DNA from: Patulibacter defluvii
Lineage (GTDB): Bacteria; Actinomycetota; Thermoleophilia; Solirubrobacterales; Solirubrobacteraceae
Assembly: GCF_034096925.1 (NCBI RefSeq)
Contig: NZ_JAWZSQ010000019.1
Location: forward strand, 45,606-109,605
Direction of reading: 5' to 3'
Length of the DNA stretch: 64,000 nt
Part shown: positions 9,071 to 16,910 of the stretch, piece by piece
Layout of the letters: every line of letters starts with the position of its first letter
How positions within the stretch are numbered: position 1 is the first letter of the stretch
Program-made: the position numbers and the translations under genes
Notes under the pieces: model-generated
The model's input: the letters and a program-made list of their open reading frames with translations, nothing else
Told to the model about the DNA's origin: nothing
Databases searched by the model: none

Positions 9071-9341
9071 GAATCGCCATCTCGCCGCCCGCCCCGCCGC
9101 GAAGCGGCGGTTCGACGTCGTCGCGACGGCCGATCGCGATCTCGCCCCCAGGCGGGCGGGCAAACGACGCTTGGCCCGCCCGCCGCCGCCCGTTGGCCGC
9201 CGCCCGCCGCCCGCCGCCCGCCGGCGAATCGCCATTTCGCCGCCCGCCCCGCCCGAGGCGGCAGTTCGACGTCGTCGCGACGGCCGATCGTGTTCTCGCC
9301 CCGAGGCGGGCGGACAAACGACGCTTGGCCCGCCCGCCGCC
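9071..9341. repeat. Direct repeat of about 115 bp, two copies, in the intergenic region
   Basis: The 470-bp gap between the acyl-CoA dehydrogenase (start 8944) and the SDR gene (start 9414) holds two diverged copies of one block: copy A about 9071-9187 and copy B about 9226-9341, period about 155 bp. Each copy begins GAATCGCCAT, contains TTCGACGTCGTCGCGACGG, and ends in an inverted repeat. In copy A this is GGCGGGCGGGC (9151-9161), 12-nt loop AAACGACGCTTG, GCCCGCCCGCC (9174-9184), a perfect 11-bp stem; copy B has the same loop and one mismatch. Between the copies are CCGCCC-rich runs. No coding sequence is supported here; the open frames on both strands are compositional. Confidence 0.65.
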
Positions 9342-9376
9342 CGCCGCCCGCCCGCCTCCGGCCGCCGCCCGCCCGC

Positions 9377-9405
9377 TCGGCAACCTACGCATCAGTAGGT
9401 ATGCT
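9377..9405 (+). promoter_or_regulatory. Promoter and palindromic operator of the SDR gene
   Basis: The -10 TATGCT (9400-9405) lies 8 nt before the ATG at 9414, with a -35-like TCGGCA (9377-9382) 17 bp upstream. Between them, and touching the -10, is the perfect dyad ACCTAC-N6-GTAGGT (9383-9400). This is a typical TetR-type operator architecture. The short distance to the start codon implies a leaderless mRNA. The regulator is not adjacent and cannot be named. Confidence 0.6.
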
Positions 9406-9413
9406 CCCGCGCC

Positions 9414-10241
9414 ATGTCGTCACCCATCACCGTCTCGGGCCGCACCGCGGTCATCACCGGCGCCGGGTCCGGGATCGGCCGCGCGCTCGCGCAGCGGATG
9501 GCCGCCCACGGCTCGCCGGTCGCCCTCGTCGACTGGGACGAGGAGGGGCTGGAGGAGACCGCGGCCTCGATCAGCGGGCCGGTCCTGCACCACAAGCTCG
9601 ACGTCCGCGACCGCCAGGCCCAGCTGGCCTTCGCCGCGACGGTCAAGGAGTGGGCGCCGGCGCCGATCGGGATGGTCGTCAACAACGCCGGCGTGACCGT
9701 CTCGCAGGCGGTCTCGGGCGCGGCGGTCGAGGACGACGAATGGGTGATGGAGGTCAACTTCTGGGGCGTCGTCCACGGCGTCCGGGCGTGGCTGCCGATC
9801 CTCGAGCAGCAGGGCTCGGGCGCGCTGGTCAACGTCTCCAGCGTCTTCGGCCTGATCGGCTGGCCGACGCAGGCCGCCTACTGCGCCTCGAAGGCCGCCG
9901 TCCGCGGCTTCACCGAGTCGCTGCGCCACGAGCTGCGCGGCACCGACGTGCGCGCGATCGCCGTCCACCCGGGCGGGATCGCCACCCACATCGTCGACAA
10001 CGCTCGCTTCCACGTCGACGACCAGGGCGGCACCGACCACGGCAAGCTCCGCCAGGACTTCAACAAGGTCGCGCGGACCTCGCCCGAGAAGGCGGCGGAG
10101 ACGATTCACCGCGGCGTCGAGCGTGGCCGCGACCGGATCCTGATCGGCCCCGACGCGACGATGCTCTCGCTGCTCGTGCGGGCGGCGCCGGTCCGCTACT
10201 TCGACGTGATCAAGCGGCTGGAGCCGCTCGTCCGGCGCTGA
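9414..10241 (+). CDS. Short-chain dehydrogenase/reductase (SDR)
   Basis: A 275-residue classical SDR. Motifs in order: cofactor glycine motif TGAGSGIGR (residues about 16-24), Asp39 region LVDWDEE favouring NAD(H), NNAG at about 90-93, the catalytic Ser within NVSSVFG, and YCASK (catalytic Tyr and Lys). The C-terminal tail with PEKAAETIHRGVERGRDRILIGPDA is typical of actinobacterial SDRs often annotated as acetoin or fatty-acid-linked dehydrogenases. The substrate is unknown. The start is fixed by the promoter 8 nt upstream. It is divergent from the acyl-CoA operon across the duplicated intergenic block and ends tail to tail with the lipoprotein gene 17 bp away. Confidence 0.88.
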   Translation: MSSPITVSGRTAVITGAGSGIGRALAQRMAAHGSPVALVDWDEEGLEETAASISGPVLHHKLDVRDRQAQLAFAATVKEWAPAPIGMVVNNAGVTVSQAVSGAAVEDDEWVMEVNFWGVVHGVRAWLPILEQQGSGALVNVSSVFGLIGWPTQAAYCASKAAVRGFTESLRHELRGTDVRAIAVHPGGIATHIVDNARFHVDDQGGTDHGKLRQDFNKVARTSPEKAAETIHRGVERGRDRILIGPDATMLSLLVRAAPVRYFDVIKRLEPLVRR

Positions 10242-10258
10242 GCGGCGCGGCGCGGCGG

Positions 10259-10807
10259 TCAGCCCGCGGCCGCCGCGCCGCAGCCCTCGATCCGCCGCAG
10301 CGTCCGCCGCTCCGGCGCCCCCAGCCGTTCCAGCTCCGCCTGCAGCAGGTAACGCCGCAGCTCCGCGATCGGGATCCGCTCGCGGAGGCAGGCGAAGTAG
10401 CGGTCGCAGGCCGCCTCGACGTCCGGGACCCCGCTCGCGTTCTGCCGGCAGGCGGTCGTGATCGCGAGCTTCAGCGCCGGGTTGGCGTAGCCGCCGCCGA
10501 CCTCCGGATAGCGGGCGTTGATCCGCAGCACGCAGAGGTCGCCGGCCTTGCCGAGCTTCGGCTCGAGCAGCGCCTGTGCGTCCCCGCGCCGGACCCGCCC
10601 GACCAGCCGCTCGACCGTCGGCGCCGGGACGTTGTCCTTCAGGCAGCGGAAGAGGCCGCGGCAGAAGTCGCCGTTGCCGGCGCTCTCGACGCAGCCCGCC
10701 ACGAAGTCGGACTCAGCGAACTCGGCGTCGTAGGAGAACGGCTTGCGCTCGCCGCCGCCGCAGCCGGCGAGCACCAGCGCGACCAGGATCAGGAGCGACC
10801 GTCGCAC
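10259..10807 (-). CDS. Lipoprotein with a duplicated cysteine motif
   Basis: A 182-residue protein beginning VRRSLLILVALVLAGC, a lipoprotein signal peptide with lipobox LAGC and lipidated Cys16. I recognise no family. The mature part seems to be two copies of one module: first C-x9-C-x5-C-L followed by a Pro-containing helix (GCVESAGNGDFCRGLFRCL), then C-x13-C-x5-C-L (from ACRQNASG to YFACL), again followed by IPIAEL-type helix. The arrangement suggests a small extracytoplasmic disulfide-bonded helical repeat. The start is GTG at 10807, 11 bp after the stop of the SDR gene upstream, so the two are probably cotranscribed. Function is unknown. Confidence 0.65.
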   Translation of the reverse strand: MRRSLLILVALVLAGCGGGERKPFSYDAEFAESDFVAGCVESAGNGDFCRGLFRCLKDNVPAPTVERLVGRVRRGDAQALLEPKLGKAGDLCVLRINARYPEVGGGYANPALKLAITTACRQNASGVPDVEAACDRYFACLRERIPIAELRRYLLQAELERLGAPERRTLRRIEGCGAAAAG

Positions 10808-10818
10808 CGGATCAGCCC

Positions 10819-11757
10819 CTACCGGTAGCCGGTCGGGTCGGCCGGCCGACCCGGGTCCTGGACCTCGACCATGTAGCGCCAGCAGTCCGGCTGCGAGCCG
10901 TCGACGTCGGTGAAGCCGTACTCCCGCGCCAGGCCTCCGGAGGAGAACGAGCCGCCGTTGCGGCGCGCCCGGTCGGGGTCGGCGGCGAGCGCGGCGACGG
11001 CGCGGCCGACGAACCGCGGGCTCTCGGAGATCGCGGCGAAGTGCTCGTTGATCCGCGCCCCGTCGCGCCAGTTGGCCTCGCTGACGCCGTAGTGGTCGAG
11101 CATGATCTCCGACCGCATCCAGCCCGGCGTCAGCGCGACCGCGGTCGCGCCGTGCGGCTCGAGCTCGTGGGCCTGGGCGAACGCCAGCCGCAGCACCGCC
11201 GTCTTCGCCAGGTCGTAGAAGGCGCTGTTGCGGTAGTGCGCGCCGTTGTACTCGCGGGTGCCGTCGGTCATCTCGACCACCAGCCCGCCCGGCCGGCGGA
11301 TCAGCAGCGGCAGCGCGTGGTGGCTGGTGATCAGGTGGGTGTCGATCGCCAGCCGCAGCAGCCGCAGGCCGTCGTCGAGGTCGTGCTCCCACAGCGGGAC
11401 GTTCCAGCCGAAGAGGTTCTCGGCGCCCCAGACGTCGTTGACCAGCACGTCCAGCCGCCCCTGCTCGCGGTCGATCCGCGCCACCAGCTCCGCCACCGCG
11501 TCGCTCTCCAGGTGGTCGACCACGACCGCGATCCCCCGCCCGCCCGCCGCGTCGACCAGCGCCGCAGTCTCCTCGATCGTCTCCGGCCGGTCGTACTCGG
11601 AGCGGCGGCCGGCCGTGCTGCGGCCCGTGCAGTAGACGGTCGCCCCCGCCTCGCCGAGCGCGACCGCCGTCCCCCGCCCCGCCCCGCGCGTCGCGCCGGC
11701 GACCAGTGCCACCCGCCCGGCGAGCGGTCGCCGTTGCCCACCGTCGCTCTCGGTCAT
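10819..11757 (-). CDS. SDR-family oxidoreductase
   Basis: A 312-residue SDR. The N-terminal cofactor motif GATRGAGRGTA (variant of TGxxxGxG), a CTGRSTAGRRSEYDRPETI stretch suited to NADP(H), VNDVWGAENLFG in place of the usual NNAG, and the YDLAKTAVLRLAFAQAHEL active-site helix with its Tyr and Lys are all visible. The RPETIEETAALV segment is characteristic of an SDR subgroup found in actinobacteria and fungi (DHRS1-like). The substrate is unknown. The start at 11757 is chosen because MTESDGG begins the conserved region and GATGAT lies 6 nt upstream, as at other leaderless genes. It leads the small lipoprotein gene. Confidence 0.85.
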   Translation of the reverse strand: MTESDGGQRRPLAGRVALVAGATRGAGRGTAVALGEAGATVYCTGRSTAGRRSEYDRPETIEETAALVDAAGGRGIAVVVDHLESDAVAELVARIDREQGRLDVLVNDVWGAENLFGWNVPLWEHDLDDGLRLLRLAIDTHLITSHHALPLLIRRPGGLVVEMTDGTREYNGAHYRNSAFYDLAKTAVLRLAFAQAHELEPHGATAVALTPGWMRSEIMLDHYGVSEANWRDGARINEHFAAISESPRFVGRAVAALAADPDRARRNGGSFSSGGLAREYGFTDVDGSQPDCWRYMVEVQDPGRPADPTGYR

Positions 11758-11934
11758 CGTCCGATCATCGCGATCGCGCCGGTCGTCGCGCCCGAACCGC
11801 TGCCGACCGGCGCCCGGGGCGCTACCGTAGGCAGCGGGGTCGGGGGGTGTCGCGACGACCGGTTCGGGTACGGGTGGTGCCCGGCGACCGGAGCGCGGTC
11901 CGGCCACCACCACGCTCCCAGGGGAAGGAACACC

Positions 11935-12597
11935 ATGCTCGTTCGTCATCGTCGCCTGCCGCTGGCCGTCACCGCGGCGCTCGCCGCGTCGCTGCTGGTC
12001 GCGCCGTCGGCCGGCGCCTGGGGCGGGATGCCCGAGTCGGTCTCGAAGAAGCCGACCACCGACCAGGGCCGCGAGGCGATCACGCACTGCCCGGACGTCT
12101 CGCGCTCGGTCGTCAAGTGCGATCACGTGCCCGGCTACTGGACCCCGGGCGGCGGCGGCTCCGTCAGCCACAAGGGCTGGCCGAAGGTCTCCGGGATCCT
12201 CTGGCAGGTCGTCCAGAACAGCAACCGCGGCGAGCAGGTCGAGGCGACCCGCTGGGCCGACTGGCTGCTCGGCCGCCACGGCAGCGACACGATCCGCGGC
12301 GGCGAGGGCCCCGACGTGATCTGGGGCGACTCGGTGCCCGGCCCGGCCAACAACGGCCGCCAGAAGGACCTGCTCGACGGCGGTCCTGGCAACGACTGGA
12401 TCTACGCCAGCCACGGCACCAACACGATCCTCGGTGGCGAGGGCAACGACTACATCTCGGCCTACTACGGGCGCGGCACCGTCGACTGCGGCCCCGGTCG
12501 CGACACCGTCCGGATCATCGCCAAGAAGCGCAACCGCAACCGCTCGAAGTACAAGCTGAGCAACTGCGAGAAGGTGACCTACACCAGCAAGCGCTAG
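11935..12597 (+). CDS. Secreted protein with RTX-like (hemolysin-type) calcium-binding repeats
   Basis: A 220-residue exported protein: signal peptide at about 1-29 (Ala-rich, ending PSAGAWG), a unique region of about 75 residues with two Cys, and then about four glycine/aspartate nonapeptide repeats of the GGxGxDxx type (GSDTIRGGEGPDVIWGDS, LDGGPGNDWIYA, ILGGEGNDYISA, CGPGRDTVRI). In this lineage such repeats occur in many secreted proteins and bind calcium in a parallel beta-roll. The start is well supported by GGGGAAGGA 5 nt before ATG. The stop overlaps the convergent cyclase-YHS gene by 4 bp. The 177 bp upstream (11758-11934) are non-coding, with the divergent SDR promoter and a GC-rich leader. 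Function unknown. Confidence 0.75.
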   Translation: MLVRHRRLPLAVTAALAASLLVAPSAGAWGGMPESVSKKPTTDQGREAITHCPDVSRSVVKCDHVPGYWTPGGGGSVSHKGWPKVSGILWQVVQNSNRGEQVEATRWADWLLGRHGSDTIRGGEGPDVIWGDSVPGPANNGRQKDLLDGGPGNDWIYASHGTNTILGGEGNDYISAYYGRGTVDCGPGRDTVRIIAKKRNRNRSKYKLSNCEKVTYTSKR

Positions 12598-13325
12598 CGG
12601 GTGCCGCGGCGGGCGACCGGGCTCTCGACGACCCCGGTCGTCAGCCCGTCGATCGGCACCCGGTGGATGTCGCTGATCGGGCCGTGGTGGTCGTCGACCC
12701 GCGCGAAGTGGGCGGCGCAGTCGGCCGAGCAGAAGCAGCGCAGGGCCGGATCGTCCTCGTCGTGGGGGGCGATCGCGGCCTCGGCCGGGATCGAGAGCCC
12801 GCAGACCGGGTCGATCACCGTCCGCCCCGAGTCGCCGGTCCACAGGTCGAGCTCCTGGACCACCACCGGCCGCGCGACCCCGGCGATCGCCACCGGCCCG
12901 AGCGTCGCGAGGCTGGCCCACTGCGGCAGCGACTGGCGCTCGGCCGCGGCCACCAGCAGCTGGCCGGCCGCCGCCACGTCGCAGAGCCGGGCCGCGACGT
13001 TGATCGCCGCTCCGACGTAGTCGTCGCCCTCGAACATGATCACCGGGCCGCGGCAGATACCGCCGCGGACGGCCAGCGGGCTGGCGCCGCCCAGGTGGTG
13101 GCGGATCTCCAGCGTCGCCGCGGTCAGCGCGTCCTGGTCGATGCAGGAGAGCATCACCCCGTCGCCGAGCCACTTGGTGACCCGCACGCCGCGCCGCTCG
13201 GCGGCCCGCCGCACGACCGACCGCATCAGCGCCAGGACGGCGACCGCCTCCTCGTCGCCGTTGGCGTCGGTGTAGCCGCTGAACCCGCAGAGGTCCAGGA
13301 ACGCGAAGCAGCGATCGACCCTCAT
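12594..13325 (-). CDS. Soluble class III nucleotide cyclase fused to a C-terminal YHS domain
   Basis: A 243-residue cytoplasmic protein. Residues about 5-155 form a class III cyclase domain with metal-binding Asp11 (FLDLCGF) and Asp55 (WLGDGVML), Lys51, Asn109 and Arg113 (INVAAR), so it should be catalytically competent. Residues about 171-210 match a YHS domain: DPVCGLSI (Cys175) then CFCSADC (Cys197, Cys199, Cys203). YHS domains bind metals such as copper and are found in metal ATPases and MerR-linked proteins. The fusion suggests that cyclic nucleotide production is controlled by metal or redox state; that is inference. The C-terminal 35 residues are unassigned. It is monocistronic, convergent with the RTX gene and divergent from the MBL gene. 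Confidence 0.82.
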   Translation of the reverse strand: MRVDRCFAFLDLCGFSGYTDANGDEEAVAVLALMRSVVRRAAERRGVRVTKWLGDGVMLSCIDQDALTAATLEIRHHLGGASPLAVRGGICRGPVIMFEGDDYVGAAINVAARLCDVAAAGQLLVAAAERQSLPQWASLATLGPVAIAGVARPVVVQELDLWTGDSGRTVIDPVCGLSIPAEAAIAPHDEDDPALRCFCSADCAAHFARVDDHHGPISDIHRVPIDGLTTGVVESPVARRGTR

Positions 13326-13379
13326 CGGGCGGCGGCAGCGGGTCGGTGGGCTGAACGGACGGGCACGAGCGGCGACCTT

Positions 13380-13399
13380 TCACGGTAGCGGTTCCGTGA
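13380..13399. promoter_or_regulatory. 20-bp dyad between the cyclase-YHS and MBL genes
   Basis: TCACGG-N8-CCGTGA is a perfect 6-bp-arm inverted repeat lying 55 bp upstream of the cyclase-YHS start and 89 bp upstream of the MBL start. It has the size of a dimeric repressor or activator site and probably belongs to the cyclase-YHS promoter. No cognate regulator is adjacent. This is a pattern only. Confidence 0.35.
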
Positions 13400-13474
13400 C
13401 GGAGCCCACACCCCCCGGAAGGGCGGATCGGACCGGCGCCGCAGGACGTTCACGAGCCACGGGCCGCGGTCGAC

Positions 13475-13480
13475 TAGCGT
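13475..13480 (+). promoter_or_regulatory. -10 element of a leaderless promoter
   Basis: TAGCGT lies 7 nt before the ATG at 13488 and there is no Shine-Dalgarno sequence. The same hexamer occurs 7 nt before the acyl-CoA synthetase start at 43765 and 6 nt before the GntR start at 171. This is the clearest example of the leaderless pattern described in the findings. Confidence 0.6.
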
Positions 13481-13487
13481 CCCGGCG

Positions 13488-14267
13488 ATGCGCTTCGAGG
13501 TCCTGGGCCACACCGTCGGCGCGCCGCTCGGCGGCGCCTGCTCCGGCTACCTGGTGCACGCCTCCGGGGGCACGATCCTGCTCGACTGCGGTCCCGGCAC
13601 GCTCGAGCGGGTCTGGCGCCGCGGGCTCGCCGACCGGCTGGCGGCGATCGTCCTCTCCCACGCCCACGCCGACCACCTGCTCGACCTGGTGCCGTGGTCG
13701 ACCAGCGTCACCGCCGGCGAGCTGGCCCACCGCCGCGGCGGCGAGGCGAGCGCGCCGACGCCGCTCTACCTGCCGCGCGAGCACGGGCCGCAGACGCTGG
13801 CCGCGCTGGTCGACGCGCTCGGCCTGCGCGACGACCGCTTCAGCAGCGCCTTCGCCCTCCGCGAGTACGACGAGGGGGACCGGCTGACCGTCGCCGGCTC
13901 GGAGATCGGCTTCGCCCGCACCGCCCATCCCGTCCCCTGCTTCGCGCCGCGGATCGAGCAGGACGGGCGCACGATCGTCTACGGCGCCGACGGGGCCTAC
14001 TCCGACGCGCTGGTCGAGCATGCCCGCGACGCCGACCTGCTGGTGCTCGAGGCGACCTACCTCGATCCCGATCCCGGCCAGCAGCGCTACGGCCACCTGA
14101 CCGGCCAGGAGGCGGGCGAGATCGCCGCCGCCGCCGGCGCCCGCCGGCTGCTGCTGACCCACCTCCTCCCCCGTCCCGACGAGAACCTGGAGAACCTGGC
14201 CCGCGCGCGGGCGGCGTTCGGGGGCACGGTCGACCTGGCCCGCGAGGACCTGACGATCGTCGTCTGA
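13488..14267 (+). CDS. MBL-fold metallo-hydrolase (RNase Z-like)
   Basis: A 259-residue metallo-beta-lactamase fold hydrolase. The zinc motif HAHADH is at residues 58-63; further metal-ligand candidates are the His in TAHPVPC, Asp in YGADGAYSD and His in LLTHLLP near the C-terminus. The layout (MRFEVLGHTVGAP start, SGYLV strand, LDCGPGTLERV) is that of the ribonuclease Z/arylsulfatase-like MBL group often annotated as beta-lactamase-like phosphodiesterase. The substrate could be a cyclic nucleotide or RNA. The gene sits head to head with a nucleotide cyclase gene, which makes a cyclic-nucleotide phosphodiesterase role worth considering; this is inference. The start is supported by the promoter hexamer 7 nt upstream. 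Confidence 0.82.
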   Translation: MRFEVLGHTVGAPLGGACSGYLVHASGGTILLDCGPGTLERVWRRGLADRLAAIVLSHAHADHLLDLVPWSTSVTAGELAHRRGGEASAPTPLYLPREHGPQTLAALVDALGLRDDRFSSAFALREYDEGDRLTVAGSEIGFARTAHPVPCFAPRIEQDGRTIVYGADGAYSDALVEHARDADLLVLEATYLDPDPGQQRYGHLTGQEAGEIAAAAGARRLLLTHLLPRPDENLENLARARAAFGGTVDLAREDLTIVV

Positions 14268-14279
14268 ACGGCCGCGGGC

Positions 14280-16853
14280 TCAGCGCGTGATCAGGATCCG
14301 CGCCGAGCGCTCCCCGTCGCGGTTGCCGGCCCGGTCGATCGCGGTCAGCTGCAGCCGGTAGACGCCCGGTCGCAGCGTCCGGTGGCCGAACCGCGGCGTG
14401 ATCGAGAGCGTCGTGCGGCCCGCCAGCAGCCGCAGCCGGCGGGTGCCGGGCAGGGTCGCGTAGCGGGTGCAGCGCTGGCTGCGGCGGACCGCGTCCGGCC
14501 GCCGGACGGCGACGCAGCGCCCACCGCTGCGGCGTCCGGTCCGCGCCTGCAGCACCCGCAGCCGGACCGTCGCCGGCTGGGTGACGCGGATCGTCAGCGC
14601 GGCGCGGGTCGCCGGGCGGCGACTGCGGGGGCCGCTGCGGCGGGTCAGGTGCCAGCGGGCCGGGGCGATCCGGACGCCGCGGATCCGGACCGGCGGCGGT
14701 GGGGTCGGCACGAAGTCGGCCTGGGCCTGCTGGGCGGCGGCCATCGAGACGGTGCAGGTGGGCGCGCTGCCGGCGGCGGCGCAGGCCCCGCCCCAGCCGC
14801 GGAAGATCGCGCCGCTGAACGGGGTCGCGCGCAGGGTCACCGTCCGGCCCTGGCCGTAGCGCTGGCCGCAGTCGGTCCCGCAGTCGATCCCCGGAGGGTC
14901 GCTGGCGACCGCGCCGAGCGCCGGTCCGCCGCCGCCGATCGTCACCCGCAGCGGCTGCATCGCCGGCGGCCGCCGGTCGGGGGCGTCGAAGCGCAGCACC
15001 CGGTCGTTGCCGGCGTCGGCCACCAGCAGCGTGCCGCCGTCGGGGCTGAGGGCCAGGTTGCCGGGGTCGATCACCTGCGCCGGGCCGCTGCCCTCGGTCG
15101 CGAGCACGTCCCAGGCGCGGCCGCCGTTGCCGTCGGGGACGCCGCGCAGGATCCGGGCGCCGTCGGCGGTCTTCGGCCGCGCCTCGGCGACGTAGAGCGT
15201 GCCGTCGGGCCCGACGGCGAGGCCGGTCGGGTGGTCCCAGCTGCCGCCGCCGGGCGGCGCGATCCGCACCCCGGCCCGCAGATCGAGCAGCGACGAGGCG
15301 GTCGTCGCCCAGAGCCCGTCGCCGGGCCCGGTGGCGACCGCCGACGGCCGACCGAGGCCGCCGCGGACCGTCGTGGTGGTGCCGTCGGGCGCGATCCGCA
15401 GCACCGTGCCGTGGCCGGTGTCGGCGACGTAGACGCTGCCGTCGGCGGCGCTGGCCAGCCCCCGCGGCCGCGACAGCTGGCCGCGCGGCGACGTGTAGGC
15501 GACGGCGCCGGCGCGGTCGATCCGGACCAGCCGGCTGTTGTAGGTGTCGGCGACCCAGAGGTTGCCGGCGCCGTCGAAGGCGACCGCCCCCGGCAGCAGG
15601 TACTGCCCCTCCTTGCTGCCCGGCGTGGCGAAGCCGTTGAGGCGGTTGATCCGGCCCAGCTGCGCCTCGTAGGTGCCGTCGGCGGCGAAGAGCGCGATCC
15701 GGTGGTCGAAGCTGTCGGCGACCGCGATCCCGCCGCCGGGCCCGAAGGTCACGCCGCGCGGCCGCGTCAGGTAGCCGGGACCGCGGCCGGCGATGCCCCA
15801 CGCCCCGGTCACCGCGCCGTCGCGGTCGAGCCGCTGGATCCGGTTGTTGGCGGTGTCGGCCACCAGCACCCCGGCGGCGGTCGGGCTGGCGGCGACGGCG
15901 CGGACGATCGAGAAGCGGCCGATCCGGTGGCCGTTGCCGCCGAAGGTCCCGAGGTAGGCGTAGCTGCGCTGGTCGAAGACGTTGACCCGGCCGTTGAGGT
16001 TGTCGGCCACGTAGACCTGGCCGGAGGCGTCGACGCCGACGTCGTAGGGCGCCCGGAACTGCCCGAGCCCGCGGCCGAAGGCGCCGAACGCGCCGACCTT
16101 GCGCAGCGTCCGCGCCTGCAGGACGACGATCCGGTGCTGCTGGTTGTCGGCCACGTAGAGCCGCTTGCCGGACGGGTCGACGGCCAGCCCCTGCGGCCAC
16201 TGCAGCCGCACCGTGCCGCGGTTGGTGACCTTCGGCGGGCCGTACGGCCGCAGCGTGTTCGGGTCGAGGGCGAACCGCTCGACCCGGTCGCGGCCGCTGT
16301 CGGCCACGTAGACGACGACCGTCCGGCCCGGCGCCCGCTGGTCGACCGCGATCCCGCTGACGGTGATCCCGCTGTCCGGCCGGGTGCCGCCGTTCTTGAG
16401 CGAGAAGACGCTGCTGTCGCCGAAGCTGCCGAGGAAGCGGCCGTCGGCGCCGGAGAAGATCTGGACCCGGTCGTGGGCGCTGTCGAGCACGAACACGCGG
16501 CCGCTGCGGTCGACGGCGACGCCGCCGATCACGCCCAGCCGGCCGAGCTCGCCGCGGGTCGCCAGGGCCCCGAACGAGAACCGCCGGTTGCCGTTGGCGT
16601 CGAAGGCCTGGATCGTCCCGCTGTACTGGTCGCCGACGTAGAAGCCGCCGCTCTGCGGATCGACCGCCACGCCCTGGGGGAAGCGGAAGACGGCGGGGCC
16701 GTGCGGGTCCTCGCCGACCACCGACGGCTGCAGCGCCGGCGGTGGGTCGGCCGCCGCCGCGGGAGCGGCCGCGGCGCTCAGCCCGACCACGGCCAGCAGC
16801 GCCAGCCGCCACCCGGCCCCCAACCCTGATCGGCGGACGATCCGCGCGCGCAT
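14280..16853 (-). CDS. Secreted NHL-repeat beta-propeller protein with Ig-like tail
   Basis: An 857-residue exported protein. After a signal peptide (residues 1-36) come about ten NHL repeats up to roughly residue 640, each with a G-V-A-V-D/x-S-G-x-V-Y-V-A-D-T-x-N-x-R-I style core. Next is a domain with GIDCGTDC and FRGWGGAC, like the divergent InlB B-repeat/GWxGAC modules, then an Ig-like tail (C-V-A-V and R-C-T-R-Y pairs, ending PGVYRLQLTAIDRAGNRD) that I associate with exported proteins of Thermoleophilia. NHL propellers bind proteins, glycans or RNA; here an adhesive or wall-associated role is plausible. The start at 16853 (MRARIVRRS) precedes the signal peptide. The gene follows the LuxR-type gene by 58 bp and may be cotranscribed with it. 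Confidence 0.8.
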   Translation of the reverse strand: MRARIVRRSGLGAGWRLALLAVVGLSAAAAPAAAADPPPALQPSVVGEDPHGPAVFRFPQGVAVDPQSGGFYVGDQYSGTIQAFDANGNRRFSFGALATRGELGRLGVIGGVAVDRSGRVFVLDSAHDRVQIFSGADGRFLGSFGDSSVFSLKNGGTRPDSGITVSGIAVDQRAPGRTVVVYVADSGRDRVERFALDPNTLRPYGPPKVTNRGTVRLQWPQGLAVDPSGKRLYVADNQQHRIVVLQARTLRKVGAFGAFGRGLGQFRAPYDVGVDASGQVYVADNLNGRVNVFDQRSYAYLGTFGGNGHRIGRFSIVRAVAASPTAAGVLVADTANNRIQRLDRDGAVTGAWGIAGRGPGYLTRPRGVTFGPGGGIAVADSFDHRIALFAADGTYEAQLGRINRLNGFATPGSKEGQYLLPGAVAFDGAGNLWVADTYNSRLVRIDRAGAVAYTSPRGQLSRPRGLASAADGSVYVADTGHGTVLRIAPDGTTTTVRGGLGRPSAVATGPGDGLWATTASSLLDLRAGVRIAPPGGGSWDHPTGLAVGPDGTLYVAEARPKTADGARILRGVPDGNGGRAWDVLATEGSGPAQVIDPGNLALSPDGGTLLVADAGNDRVLRFDAPDRRPPAMQPLRVTIGGGGPALGAVASDPPGIDCGTDCGQRYGQGRTVTLRATPFSGAIFRGWGGACAAAGSAPTCTVSMAAAQQAQADFVPTPPPPVRIRGVRIAPARWHLTRRSGPRSRRPATRAALTIRVTQPATVRLRVLQARTGRRSGGRCVAVRRPDAVRRSQRCTRYATLPGTRRLRLLAGRTTLSITPRFGHRTLRPGVYRLQLTAIDRAGNRDGERSARILITR

Positions 16854-16910
16854 GCGACGGATGGTGCCCCCTCGGCCGCCGTCGTGCGCCAGCTCGCCCC
16901 TGGCCATCGC

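Noticed and set aside
9071..9341. A two-unit CRISPR or tRNA-like array in the duplicated block.
   Set aside because: There are only two diverged copies over 100 bp long with no spacer pattern, no cas genes and no clover-leaf.
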